Part shown: positions 16,587-25,963 of the stretch, in pieces
Layout: each line of letters begins with the position of its first letter
Numbering within the stretch: position 1 is the first letter of the stretch
DNA from: Paenibacillus lignilyticus
GTDB lineage: Bacteria > Bacillota > Bacilli > Paenibacillales > Paenibacillaceae
DNA: 64,000 bases
Direction of reading: 5' to 3'
NCBI RefSeq assembly: GCF_017942085.1
Contig: NZ_JAGKSP010000005.1
Location: 248,001-312,000, forward strand
Made by a program: the position numbers and the translations under genes
The notes under the pieces: model-generated
What the model saw: only the letters and a program-made list of their open reading frames with translations
Databases searched by the model: none
Told to the model about the DNA's origin: nothing

Positions 16587-17513
16587 ATGACCTTGCAGCA
16601 ATTAAAATATATTCTGGCTATCGTCAGCTGCGGCTCCATCAGTGAAGCGGCCAAACAGCTTTTTATTTCGCAGCCCAGCTTATCCAGCGCGGTTAAAGAA
16701 TTGGAACAGGAGATCGGCTTAGACATTTTTTTGCGTACATCCAAGGGGATCGCGCTTTCCAACGAAGGGGCTGAATTTTTATCCTACGCCAGGCAGGTCG
16801 TGGAGCAAGCAGAGCTGCTTGAGCAGCGATATATGGATAAGAAACCTACCAAGAAACTATGCTCCATATCGACACAGCATTATGCTTTTGCCGTGCAAGC
16901 GTTCGTCAGTTTATTGAAGGATTTGAATACGAACGAATATGAATGTACGTTACGAGAAACCAGAACCTACGAAATTATTGAAGACGTACGGCATATGCGC
17001 AGCGAGATCGGCATTCTGTACCTCAGTGATTTCAACCGGAAGGTTATCGAGAAGATATTGAAAGAAAGCGGACTCCGATTCCATCCGCTGTTCGCAGCGG
17101 AACCGCATGTCTTTATCAGCACCGAGCATCCGCTTGCGGATAAGACGATGCTGGCGATTGAAGATTTGGACGAATTCCCGTGTCTTGCCTTCGAGCAAGG
17201 GGAGTATAATTCATTTCATTTCTCGGAGGAAATTCTAAGTACGCGGTCATACAAAAAGAAGATTATGGTGAGCGACCGGGCAACCTTGTTCAATCTTCTG
17301 ATCGGTTTGAATGGGTATACGATCAGTTCCGGTGTACTTAATGAGGATTTGAACGGGGAAAACATTAAATCGGTGCGATTGCGCACGGATGAGAATATGC
17401 AGATCGGCTATATCACGAATAAGAAAGCCAATTTGAGCCGGCTCGCCACCGATTATGTCGGCAAGCTTGAAAGCATCATCACGGATTTTGGATACGCCAT
17501 TCTAAAAGGATGA
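16587..17513 (+). CDS. LysR-family regulator, MtaR/CmbR-like
   Basis: A 308-residue LysR-type activator/repressor. The winged helix is at residues 1-60 (LKYILAIVSCGSISEAAKQL, then FISQPSLSSAVKELEQEIG). The effector domain contains CSISTQHYAFAVQAFVSLL and RETRTYEIIEDVRHMRSEIG, wording shared with streptococcal MtaR/MetR and CmbR, which control methionine and cysteine genes. It converges on metE, and a dyad resembling the MtaR MET box sits upstream of metE, so a role in methionine control is likely (inference). A shared bidirectional terminator separates the two genes. Confidence 0.87.
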   Translation: MTLQQLKYILAIVSCGSISEAAKQLFISQPSLSSAVKELEQEIGLDIFLRTSKGIALSNEGAEFLSYARQVVEQAELLEQRYMDKKPTKKLCSISTQHYAFAVQAFVSLLKDLNTNEYECTLRETRTYEIIEDVRHMRSEIGILYLSDFNRKVIEKILKESGLRFHPLFAAEPHVFISTEHPLADKTMLAIEDLDEFPCLAFEQGEYNSFHFSEEILSTRSYKKKIMVSDRATLFNLLIGLNGYTISSGVLNEDLNGENIKSVRLRTDENMQIGYITNKKANLSRLATDYVGKLESIITDFGYAILKG

Positions 17514-17536
17514 ACTCATTTGAGTTCATCCTTTTC
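17506..17536. terminator. Bidirectional terminator between LysR gene and metE
   Basis: AAAAGGATGAACTCA and TGAGTTCATCCTTTT form a near-perfect palindrome with A/T-rich ends on both strands, overlapping the LysR stop. It serves both convergent genes. Confidence 0.8.
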
Positions 17537-17545
17537 TTGTATCCA

Positions 17546-19816
17546 TTACAGCGTCGCTCTGACTTCTTTCGCAGCTTGCACCAAATGACGCAGACTTTCC
17601 CATGTTTCGGTTACGCCGCGCGTCTTCAAACCGCAATCGGGATTAACCCATAGCTTCGTAACGTCGATCTTATCCAGCATGCGATGGAGCCCTTGCTTGA
17701 GTTCATCCACGCTTGGAATACGAGGGGAGTGAATATCGTAAACCCCTGGTCCGACTTCGGTTTGGAAACCGCAATCGTTGATGGCATCGATAATCGCAAG
17801 GTCCGACCGGGATGCTTCGAACGTAATGACGTCGGCGTCCATGGCATCGATATCGCGAATAATATCGCTGAATTGGCTGTAGCACATATGGGTGTGAATT
17901 TGCGTGTCTGCTTGTACGCCACTGTGCACCAAGCGGAAAGCAGGGATGGCCCAGCTTAAGTACTCCGATTTCCAATCCGACTTGCGCAGCGGCAACTTCT
18001 CTCTGAGTGCAGCTTCGTCGATCTGAATGATCTCGATATGATTCGCTTCCAAATCCAGCACTTCGTCTCGGATGGCCAGCGCGATCTGGAGGGCACTGTC
18101 TTTCAAGCTGATATCTTCGCGAGGGAAAGACCAATTAAGAATGGTTACCGGGCCGGTTAACATGCCTTTTACCGGTTTGCTGGTTAAGCTCTTCGCATAG
18201 GAAGAGTACTCGACTGTCATCGGTTTAGAGCGGCTAATATCTCCCCATACGATCGGCGGTTTTACGCATCTGGTCCCGTAGGATTGAACCCAAGCGTTTT
18301 CCGTGAAAATAAAGCCGTCCAAGCTCTCGCCGAAGTATTCAACCATATCGTTGCGCTCATATTCGCCATGGACCAGTACATCCAAACCAATGTCTTCTTG
18401 AAGCTTGATACATTCCGCAATCTTGTCGAAATTGAACTGTTTGTATTGCTCTTCGGTAATTGCGCCTTTCTTGAAGGAGAAGCGGTTCGCTCTTACTTCA
18501 GCTGTCTGCGGGAACGATCCGATGGTAGTCGTCGGAAGCGGAGGCAGCTTGAACTTATCGTTCTGTATGGCTTCGCGTTCGGCAAAAGCAGGCAGTCTTG
18601 TGAAGTCGGCGTCCGTTAACGCGGACGTTCTCGAAAGTACAGCCTCGTTACCTGCGAAACGAATGCCATCGAAGAGCTCTTCGTTCTGTAGATAGAGGTC
18701 GGATGCATAAGGATTCGCATGTCCCAAGATCGCTTTGAGCTCCGCAAATTCACGAAGCTTCTCTTCCGCGAATGCGAAGTGGCGTTTGTTGTTATCGGAC
18801 AGCTTCGTTTCGTTCTGCAAGGAGTATGGCACGTGCAGTAAGGAGCAAGAAGAGCTAAGCACCAGCTGCTTCGCCAGCCCGTTCAACTCTTGCACGATTG
18901 CAAGCGTGCTTTTGTAGTTGTTTTTCCAAATATTCTTACCGTTTACGACACCGGCGAACAAGACTTTATCTGCCGAGAATCCGTTTTGGCGCACGAGCTC
19001 CAAGGATTGCTTTCCTTCAACGAAGTCGATTCCGATGCCATCGAATGGAAGGGCTTGAAGCGCTTGATAACAGTCGCGCACATCGCCGAAGTAGGTTTGA
19101 ACAAGCACTTTGACATTGCCTTTGGCGGATAAAATTCGGGCATACAGCTTCGTGAACAGGGCAAGATCCTCTTGCGATAGATCTGTTACCAGCGCAGGCT
19201 CGTCCACTTGAACCCACTCAGCACCGAGCTCGTTAAGTTTGTTTAATACATCAGCATAGGCTGCAGCCGTTTCTTGAACGAAATCCCCAGCTTGTTTGAC
19301 GCCGGTATATTTAGCGAGCTTGAGCAGCGTGAAGGCACCGATCAACACCGGTTTCGTTGTGATATGAAGCTGTTTCGCTTCCAAGAACTCATCAAACAGC
19401 TTCGTGCCCGCCAATTGAATGCTGGTGGAATCGTCAACTACAGGAACCATGTAGTGATAGTTCGTATTGAACCATTTTTTCATGGCCAGCGCTTTCACAT
19501 CACCTTCCGAACCTTGGTAACCTCTCGCCATAGCGAAATACGTTTCCAGCGGGCTAAGACCTAGCGATTGATAGCGCTCCGGAATGATATTGAACAAACA
19601 AGCCGTATCAAGCAGGCCGTCGTAGAATGAAAAGTCGTTGGAGGGGATGAAGTCAATCCCATTCTCTTGCTGTCTTTTCCAGTGGTCGGCTCTTAGCTCA
19701 ACGCCGGTTTGATGGAGTTCATAGATCGTAATGTCGCCTTTAAAATACTTCTCGGATGCGAATTTCAGCTCCCGCAATGATCCGACTCTTGGATAGCCAA
19801 TAAGTGATGTTCTCAA
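17546..19816 (-). CDS. metE: Cobalamin-independent methionine synthase
   Basis: Transfers a methyl group from 5-methyltetrahydrofolate polyglutamate to homocysteine without vitamin B12. The N-terminal barrel ([20 protein letters not shown]) and C-terminal catalytic barrel ([15 protein letters not shown]) are both complete. Zinc-site landmarks are the His-x-Cys of HTHMCYSQF and the Cys of [14 protein letters not shown] 19816 is chosen because GGGAGAG lies about eight bases upstream, giving 756-757 residues, close to the E. coli enzyme (753). It is the B12-free route to methionine and sits back to back with a B12-riboswitch operon. Control probably comes from the LysR protein encoded downstream. 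Confidence 0.96.
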   Translation of the reverse strand: MRTSLIGYPRVGSLRELKFASEKYFKGDITIYELHQTGVELRADHWKRQQENGIDFIPSNDFSFYDGLLDTACLFNIIPERYQSLGLSPLETYFAMARGYQGSEGDVKALAMKKWFNTNYHYMVPVVDDSTSIQLAGTKLFDEFLEAKQLHITTKPVLIGAFTLLKLAKYTGVKQAGDFVQETAAAYADVLNKLNELGAEWVQVDEPALVTDLSQEDLALFTKLYARILSAKGNVKVLVQTYFGDVRDCYQALQALPFDGIGIDFVEGKQSLELVRQNGFSADKVLFAGVVNGKNIWKNNYKSTLAIVQELNGLAKQLVLSSSCSLLHVPYSLQNETKLSDNNKRHFAFAEEKLREFAELKAILGHANPYASDLYLQNEELFDGIRFAGNEAVLSRTSALTDADFTRLPAFAEREAIQNDKFKLPPLPTTTIGSFPQTAEVRANRFSFKKGAITEEQYKQFNFDKIAECIKLQEDIGLDVLVHGEYERNDMVEYFGESLDGFIFTENAWVQSYGTRCVKPPIVWGDISRSKPMTVEYSSYAKSLTSKPVKGMLTGPVTILNWSFPREDISLKDSALQIALAIRDEVLDLEANHIEIIQIDEAALREKLPLRKSDWKSEYLSWAIPAFRLVHSGVQADTQIHTHMCYSQFSDIIRDIDAMDADVITFEASRSDLAIIDAINDCGFQTEVGPGVYDIHSPRIPSVDELKQGLHRMLDKIDVTKLWVNPDCGLKTRGVTETWESLRHLVQAAKEVRATL

Positions 19817-19890
19817 TGTCAATCTCTCCCTGCGCTGTGTGATGAGCTTATTATAGAGCGGGAAGTTTGCTATCGAAAAACACATAAATA

Positions 19891-19917
19891 CTATGCCAGG
19901 GTATAGCTTTTTGCTAT
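19891..19917. promoter_or_regulatory. MET-box-like LysR operator upstream of metE
   Basis: ATAGCTTTTTGCTAT (19903-19917) is a perfect 5-5-5 dyad with the LysR T-N11-A pattern. It resembles the streptococcal MtaR MET box ATAGTTTNAAACTAT. An adjoining imperfect dyad CTATGCCAGGGTATAG (19891-19906) shares its ATAG half. Both lie 75-100 bases upstream of the metE start, at activator-like positions. Confidence 0.55.
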
Positions 19918-19994
19918 GGGTTTGGACCGCGAGTTGCTAATTTCATAGACAAAAGCGTCATTATTCTATAATATGAATAGCAATTGAATAGAAC

Positions 19995-20165
19995 TAGTCA
20001 AGGTGCACGCTTACTGGATAAGCGCTGCTTAATAGGGAAGACCGGTGAAAATCCGGCGCGGTCCCGCCACTGTAAATGAAGAGCTGATCTGGGAATTGCC
20101 ACTGGCCGACAGGCTGGGAAGGTATAGAGAAGCGTTGACGCATAGCCAGGAGACCTGCCTTGATT
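19995..20165 (+). ncRNA. Cobalamin (B12) riboswitch
   Basis: The conserved core is present in order: AAGGTGCACGC-type entry, the GGGAAGACCGGTGAAAATCC block, GCGGTCCCGCCACTGTA, and the B12 box AGCCAGGAGACCTGCC at 20144-20160. It reads on the plus strand, so it controls the surface-protein genes at 20317 and 22007 and not metE, which points away. High adenosylcobalamin should favour the downstream terminator. Confidence 0.93.
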
Positions 20166-20239
20166 CGATTTCACACACTCTACGGATGATGGAGGCGGTG
20201 CTTTTTTTGTTGTCTTTTCTTTTAGTTGACGACGCCGGC

Positions 20240-20275
20240 AGCCCCTGATTCTTATATGAATCGGGGGCTTTTTGT
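20240..20275 (+). terminator. Riboswitch expression-platform terminator
   Basis: AGCCCCTGATTC pairs with GAATCGGGGGCT around a six-base loop, followed by T5, between the B12 box and the first gene. Its position makes it the expected off-switch of the riboswitch. Confidence 0.83.
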
Positions 20276-20316
20276 TATGCATGCCACAGATTGCTGTGGA
20301 AGGAAGGAATGGTCGC

Positions 20317-21969
20317 GTGAGTGGCAGGTTATGCAATCGAATACGCTCTACATCTTTAATGTTGTTAATTATCTTAACCGGTTTGTCTTTGGCTTTGAAC
20401 GCAGCTACTGCTGCCGCATCGGTATCCAGTAAGGATGTCGATAGTGCTGTTACGGATACGATTGCTTTCATGCTGTCTACGGTAAAGGAGCCACAGGTTG
20501 GATCAGTCGGCGGCGAGTGGGCCATTATCGGGCTTGCACGGTCCGGCTACACTGTGCCGCAGCACTATTATGACGACTATTACAGCCATGTTGAGCAAGT
20601 CGTCACGGCAAACAGAGGTGTTCTAAGCGAGAAGAAGTATACGGAGTATTCACGCTTAATCCTGGCACTTAGGGCAATCGGTGCAGATCCTGCAAATGTT
20701 GCCGGCTATAACTTGCTGATGCCTTTAGGCGATTACGACAAAACCGTCTGGCAAGGGATTAACGGTCCGATCTTTGCGCTGCTTGCGCTGGACAGCGGCA
20801 ATTACGAGATTCCTTTCAACAAATCAGCCGTTACACACGCGACCAGAGAAATGTATATCGAAGACATTTTATCGCAGCAATTGAAGGATGGAGGTTTTGC
20901 GCTTTCCGGGTTAGCGGCAGATCCCGACATAACGGGCATGGCGATACAAGCTCTTGCCAAATATCAGAACCGAACAAGCGTAAAGGCTGCAATAGAGAAG
21001 GCGATTCAAACCCTATCTCGTCTCCAGGATGACGATGGCGGTTATGCAAGCCTAGGCGTAAAAAACGCTGAAAGCACCATACAAGTTCTCATGGCGTTAT
21101 GTGAACTTAGCATTCCATTAGACGACAGCCGCTTCGCCAAGAACGGGAAAACGATTCTCGATCATTTGCTGACTTACTATTCCAAAGGACAGGGTTTCCG
21201 ACACACCGCAGATGGAAGCGGAGTAACAGGCATGTCGACGGAGCAAGCGCTGTATGGACTTGTCAATTACCAGAGAACAGCAGCCGGGCGATCCAGCTTA
21301 TACCGCATGAATGATGTTGTATCGCTGCTGTCCTCCAACCATCAAGCTGATGTTGGATTGCCGAATAAGCATAAAGATGTTCAAGTTATGCCGGTCGTTG
21401 AGCCCGGAAAGACCTTCTCCGATATTCGTGAGCATGCAAACAAGACTGCAATTGAAGCACTTGCAGCACGGGGGATTATCTCGGGGATTAACGCGACTAC
21501 ATTCGCGCCGAATCAATCCATGACAAGAGCTGAGTTTGCTGCCATTATGACGAAAGGTCTGGGGCTTAAACCGAAAGCGACAAATGCCTTCAAGGATATT
21601 ACTCCTGCAAGCTGGTATTCAGGTGCTGTAGGTACAGCTTATACATACGGTATTGTGAAAGGAACATCGACTGCTGCATTTTCACCGGATCGCACAATAT
21701 CGAAGCAGGAAGCAGCTGTAATGATTGCCAATGCGGCCAAGCTATGCGGAATGAATACGGCACTCAGCACCTTGGAGACGAGAGATATGTTAGCCCAATT
21801 CGGCGATTATACGAAGACGGCCGAGTGGGCTAGAGCTGCACTGGCATTCAACTACCGCGAGAACATTCTATCGCAGGATGCATGGAATATAGAACCATCG
21901 GCCGCAGCGAAACGCGCCGAAATGGCAGACATGCTGTACCGCATGCTTACCGCTGCGAAACTGTTATAG
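20317..21969 (+). CDS. S-layer-anchored toroid-repeat protein under B12 riboswitch control
   Basis: A 550-residue exported protein. GTG 20317 has GGAAGGA at eight bases and yields a signal peptide (STSLMLLIILTGLSLALNAATAAA). Residues 40-340 are squalene-cyclase/prenyltransferase-like alpha/alpha repeats (GGEWAIIGLARSGY, NGPIFALLALDSG, LKDGGFALSG, QDDDGGYASLG). The same fold forms the N-terminal half of intrinsic factor and transcobalamin. Three SLH domains follow from about residue 370 (SMTRAEFAAIM, TISKQEAAVMI, AKRAEMADMLY) for cell-wall anchoring. It has no DUF4430 module of its own. The cobalamin leader and the downstream partner suggest B12 binding at the surface (inference). Confidence 0.85.
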   Translation: MSGRLCNRIRSTSLMLLIILTGLSLALNAATAAASVSSKDVDSAVTDTIAFMLSTVKEPQVGSVGGEWAIIGLARSGYTVPQHYYDDYYSHVEQVVTANRGVLSEKKYTEYSRLILALRAIGADPANVAGYNLLMPLGDYDKTVWQGINGPIFALLALDSGNYEIPFNKSAVTHATREMYIEDILSQQLKDGGFALSGLAADPDITGMAIQALAKYQNRTSVKAAIEKAIQTLSRLQDDDGGYASLGVKNAESTIQVLMALCELSIPLDDSRFAKNGKTILDHLLTYYSKGQGFRHTADGSGVTGMSTEQALYGLVNYQRTAAGRSSLYRMNDVVSLLSSNHQADVGLPNKHKDVQVMPVVEPGKTFSDIREHANKTAIEALAARGIISGINATTFAPNQSMTRAEFAAIMTKGLGLKPKATNAFKDITPASWYSGAVGTAYTYGIVKGTSTAAFSPDRTISKQEAAVMIANAAKLCGMNTALSTLETRDMLAQFGDYTKTAEWARAALAFNYRENILSQDAWNIEPSAAAKRAEMADMLYRMLTAAKLL

Positions 21970-22006
21970 AACAGCGCTATTAAACTAAGAGAGAGAAGGC
22001 AATTTC

Positions 22007-25000
22007 ATGCGTTCAAAGTTACTAAAATCATTTGCCCTTATCGTTTCATCCATGATGTTGCTATTATCAATCACTGCGGGAATCGGCCCTGTGAAGCCTG
22101 CTCGGGCTGCAGCTGCGTTTGACCTCGAAGCGACTATTGAAGCGGCATCGAGCTACTTCGAAAAAAGTGCTAATGGTGTTGGCTCGGACTGGAGTGCGAT
22201 CGGACTGATAAAAGCGGGTAAACAGATACCCGATACCTATGCGCAATCATTAATTAATCGCGTTAAATATAGCCAAGGCAGTTTTGATCGCGTAACGGAA
22301 TTAGAACGTACGATCATAGCCTTAACGGCTGCCGGCCAAGATGCAACCGATATTGCCGGAATTGATTTAATCGAGAAACTTTATATTAGCGAAAACATGA
22401 CAAGCCAAGGCATTAATGGACCGATATTCGCGTTAATCGCGTTGGATGCCGGCCGCTATGAGGTTCAATCCGATGCAAGCTGGACAAGAGAAGCTATAAT
22501 CGATGTCATTGCCGCTCGCCAAAATGCAGATGGGGGATTTTCACTAAGCGTCGGCAACAATAGTGACCCGGATATTACGGCAATGGCGTTAATCGCTCTT
22601 GCGCCTTACGGAGACAATGCAACCGTTAAGAGTATGGACTTGCTTGCAGATCTCACACATTGGCTGTCTGTGAATCAATCGCCGGAAGGCGGATATGTCG
22701 TTACATATGGAAAAGGGATGCCTTGGGAAAGCAGCGTCGATTCCAGCGAAAGCGTCTCGCAGGCGATCATCGGTTTGACTGCGTCCGGGATCGATCCAAC
22801 CGGTCCGGATTATACGAAGAATGGGATTACACTGATCGACAAGCTCATGCAATTCCGCTTGCCAGACGGCACGTTCTCCCATACAGCTGACATGCTGGTC
22901 TCAAACGGAATGGCAACGGAGCAAGCCTTGCAAGCATTAGATGCTTACAAGCTATTGGGAGAGGGAAAAGGCGAACGGTTATATGATTTCACCGGCACAT
23001 TGCCCGGACTGGAGCCAATCCCGGCTGCGCCTGTTAAGATCCGAATCGAAGGACCGGAACCGAATCAAACGTTTTCCGAAGGAACGGTAAACGCAGCTAC
23101 CCCTTTAGAGGCATTAAAATCATTGTCGTCAGTAAGCGGACTCGAGCTCGAAATTTCTTCAAAATGGGGCATGCTGGCGCTTGAGATTGAACAGATTGCA
23201 TACGATCATTATAATGGCGACTACGGCAACTGGGATTTTGCGATTCATCGAGGCAATGCTTGGTTGACGTCATCGGACGGTGCAATCGATCAGATTCCAT
23301 TAAAGCCCTCGGACCAGCTTGTGATCTATTATAATAATTACGATACCGTTCCCATTGACTCGATCCAGGCGCTTCCAGAATCAGGTACATCGCTGAATGA
23401 AGATCATGCTTTCGACATCCGTGTCTACAAATTGAAAATGGACTACAGTACTTTTAAGCTAATTCCGGTTTTGGCAGAGGGTGTAAATGTCGATATCATC
23501 CGTGAGGGTGAAACGATCTCCACGCAGACGACTTCGGCTGAATGCACGGCGCGATTTGACGGGTTGCCTGCAGGAAGCTACACAGTATCCGTATCCCAAT
23601 ATATCCCTAACAGCGGGCCGGCGGTCGTACATACGACCATGCCGCTGGAAGTAAGAAGCGGAATACAGCCGATTGAACTGCCTTTACCAAGTGGAGATCA
23701 GCCAACGGTGACGATTCCGACCGATGATCGCCCGTATATTATCGGCATAGCCGATTCGGATTCGCAGAAGCAAATTGCCATCACGATTCCGGAAACAAAT
23801 CAATCACTGGTGATGTTGAACTTGCCCCCAACTACTGACCTGCCGGCCATCGAGGCTAAGAAGGGAAGTGTAACATTCAGCATCCCGCAAGGGACGCAGC
23901 TCATTAGCGGAGACGGATCTTCCGTAGAACTGTTAACCTCTAAGAATAAGTCGGATTCCGTGCTGGTTAGTCGCATGCAAACCTTGATTTCCAGCGGTTC
24001 AGTTCTTGATCGACTGAATGAAGCGATTACGGTCGGTGGTGGAGCAGGCAGAATCGAATTCGACTCGTTCATTACACTGACCTTCGCAGGATTGAAAGGC
24101 AATCAGGCTGCGTATATCGAGCATGGATCTCCTCATGTGATCCAGCAATTCGCGAGCGACGGCGAGGGACTGGCTAGCGGGAAAGACGAGTATGCCTACG
24201 ACAGCGGCAATGATCTGATTGTGAAGACGAAGCATTTTACGGACTACGTTGCTTTTACGACCAAAGCAGTGACAATTCCGGCGATACCAACGCCTCGCGT
24301 TACTGTATCCGTAGATAAGCTCACCATCAACAAAGGTTATGTACTGCAGAACACGAGCATTGAATTGCAACCGGGCGATACCGCATGGAGCGTGCTCAAG
24401 CGATCGCTCGATGCTAAGGGAATCAGCTATAAAACGGAATATTATGCTTCGTTCGGAAGTGTTTATGTGCAGGCTATCGATGGTGACGGAGAATTCGACC
24501 ATGGAAGATATAGCGGTTGGATGTATAACGTGAACGGCCAATATCCTAGTTACGGCTCCAGCAGCTACACCCTGAAGAACGGCGATAAAGTCGAGTGGAG
24601 ATATACGACCGATCTTGGTAAGGACTTAGGGGCCACAAGCAGCCAATGGCCGGATTTGTCGGAGGACACAACGACTATCGAAGTTTCTGCGCATAATCAG
24701 CAAGATCAGAGTATATCCATCACGCAAGCCATGAAGGACAAGGGGAAAGTTGTCATTCATATACCGGACATCACGTCTAAACTATTTTTGGATTTGAACG
24801 AGGTGCGCGGCAGCAGTCCTTCGATCCTCGCGGAGAGAGGGGACATTTCATTCGCCATGGATAAAGGAACCGCCATCCAATCCGGCAAATGGAAGTTTGA
24901 GTTGTTATCGAAATACGCTGCGGATGATTCCTACATGGTTAAGCTTGTAAATGACAGTCTTGCAAGTGGCAATAAGAAGCTGGCGACTCTAAGTCATGTA

Positions 25001-25822
25001 ATCGGAATGGGCGGAGAGAAGGAGTCCTATATATTCGATCGTCCGGTCACGATTATTGTTAAAGGCGGCAAAGATCAAGCTGCCGGCTACATCGAAAATA
25101 ATACGTTTACGCCGATTCCTGTTTACGATACCGAAGAACAAGGTGCTAAGGCGACGAAAGATGATAAGAAGCTCACCTATGCTTTTATTGTCGGAAACGA
25201 CTTGGTTATCAAAACGAACCATTTTACCTCTTTCGTAACGTATTCGGTTGCAGGCCCTGCTTCAAACGTGGATCTGATCAAGCAATATTCGGACGCGAAG
25301 CAAATTGCACCATGGGCAACCGGCGCGGTCGAGGCGGCAACGAGCAAAGGTTTCGTTCAAGGCATCTCAGGCAAGCTAAATCCAAAAACAAAGATAACAA
25401 GAGCTGAGTTTGCTAAACTCATGGTCGAAGTTCTGGGATTGAATCTGACTTCCGTTGCAACCGACAACTTCACCGATGTTCCGCAGAACAAATGGTTTGC
25501 TGCCTATATAAATACCGCCTACAATGCAGGAATGATTGCGGGCTTTGAGAATCGGTTTCATCCGAATGAAACGATTACTCGCGAGCAGATGGCAGCAATA
25601 ATAGTGAGGGCTTTGAAACTTAAACCATCTTTATCAACTGTGCCGCTCCTGGATCTAGAGCTGGTATCCCAATGGGCGCAAGCTGACGTTCAGACCGTTA
25701 GCGCACTCCAAATCATGCAAGGATCCGAAAACCGCTTTAACCCGGTCGATTCCGTTACAAGAGAGATGGCTATAGTCGTCGCGATGCGAGCTTATACGTA
25801 CAAGCAGGAGAACAATTTATAG
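22007..25822 (+). CDS. Giant S-layer protein with toroid and two DUF4430 (transcobalamin-like) modules
   Basis: A 1271-residue surface protein, 37 bases after the previous gene. Residues 1-35 are a signal peptide; 40-330 are alpha/alpha-toroid repeats (GSDWSAIGLIKAG, NGPIFALIALDAG, NADGGFSLSVG, SPEGGYVVTYG). Two DUF4430 domains, the fold of the transcobalamin C-domain, lie at about 342-445 and 762-875. The second has typical DTAWSVLKRSL and YSGWMYNVNGQYPSYG. Each is followed by a related beta-rich unit (about 577-755 and 889-1081). Three SLH domains end the protein (KITRAEFAKLM, TITREQMAAII, SVTREMAIVVA). Toroid plus DUF4430 is the intrinsic-factor layout, so I infer a B12-capturing surface receptor. 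A strong terminator follows. Confidence 0.87.
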   Translation: MRSKLLKSFALIVSSMMLLLSITAGIGPVKPARAAAAFDLEATIEAASSYFEKSANGVGSDWSAIGLIKAGKQIPDTYAQSLINRVKYSQGSFDRVTELERTIIALTAAGQDATDIAGIDLIEKLYISENMTSQGINGPIFALIALDAGRYEVQSDASWTREAIIDVIAARQNADGGFSLSVGNNSDPDITAMALIALAPYGDNATVKSMDLLADLTHWLSVNQSPEGGYVVTYGKGMPWESSVDSSESVSQAIIGLTASGIDPTGPDYTKNGITLIDKLMQFRLPDGTFSHTADMLVSNGMATEQALQALDAYKLLGEGKGERLYDFTGTLPGLEPIPAAPVKIRIEGPEPNQTFSEGTVNAATPLEALKSLSSVSGLELEISSKWGMLALEIEQIAYDHYNGDYGNWDFAIHRGNAWLTSSDGAIDQIPLKPSDQLVIYYNNYDTVPIDSIQALPESGTSLNEDHAFDIRVYKLKMDYSTFKLIPVLAEGVNVDIIREGETISTQTTSAECTARFDGLPAGSYTVSVSQYIPNSGPAVVHTTMPLEVRSGIQPIELPLPSGDQPTVTIPTDDRPYIIGIADSDSQKQIAITIPETNQSLVMLNLPPTTDLPAIEAKKGSVTFSIPQGTQLISGDGSSVELLTSKNKSDSVLVSRMQTLISSGSVLDRLNEAITVGGGAGRIEFDSFITLTFAGLKGNQAAYIEHGSPHVIQQFASDGEGLASGKDEYAYDSGNDLIVKTKHFTDYVAFTTKAVTIPAIPTPRVTVSVDKLTINKGYVLQNTSIELQPGDTAWSVLKRSLDAKGISYKTEYYASFGSVYVQAIDGDGEFDHGRYSGWMYNVNGQYPSYGSSSYTLKNGDKVEWRYTTDLGKDLGATSSQWPDLSEDTTTIEVSAHNQQDQSISITQAMKDKGKVVIHIPDITSKLFLDLNEVRGSSPSILAERGDISFAMDKGTAIQSGKWKFELLSKYAADDSYMVKLVNDSLASGNKKLATLSHVIGMGGEKESYIFDRPVTIIVKGGKDQAAGYIENNTFTPIPVYDTEEQGAKATKDDKKLTYAFIVGNDLVIKTNHFTSFVTYSVAGPASNVDLIKQYSDAKQIAPWATGAVEAATSKGFVQGISGKLNPKTKITRAEFAKLMVEVLGLNLTSVATDNFTDVPQNKWFAAYINTAYNAGMIAGFENRFHPNETITREQMAAIIVRALKLKPSLSTVPLLDLELVSQWAQADVQTVSALQIMQGSENRFNPVDSVTREMAIVVAMRAYTYKQENNL

Positions 25823-25833
25823 TCAAAACTATG

Positions 25834-25863
25834 GCAAGAGCGATTCGATCGCTCTTGCTTTTT
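25834..25863 (+). terminator. Terminator of the B12 surface operon
   Basis: GCAAGAGCGAT and ATCGCTCTTGC form an 11-bp stem with a three-base loop followed by T5, directly after the giant gene. Confidence 0.85.
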
Positions 25864-25963
25864 ATATAACACCGAACAGTTCCTGCCGAAGCTAATCATA
25901 TTGCAATTTGGGCTTATGACGAGTACGATTTAAGTTATGCGAAGAAAGGATCGTGACGACACT

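Noticed and set aside
19823-20165. Riboswitch controlling metE
   Set aside because: The cobalamin element reads on the plus strand, away from metE. No S-box, T-box or cobalamin core is seen in the metE direction.
20045-20248. A 67-residue frame inside the cobalamin riboswitch
   Set aside because: It is wholly explained by the structured RNA and has no ribosome site.
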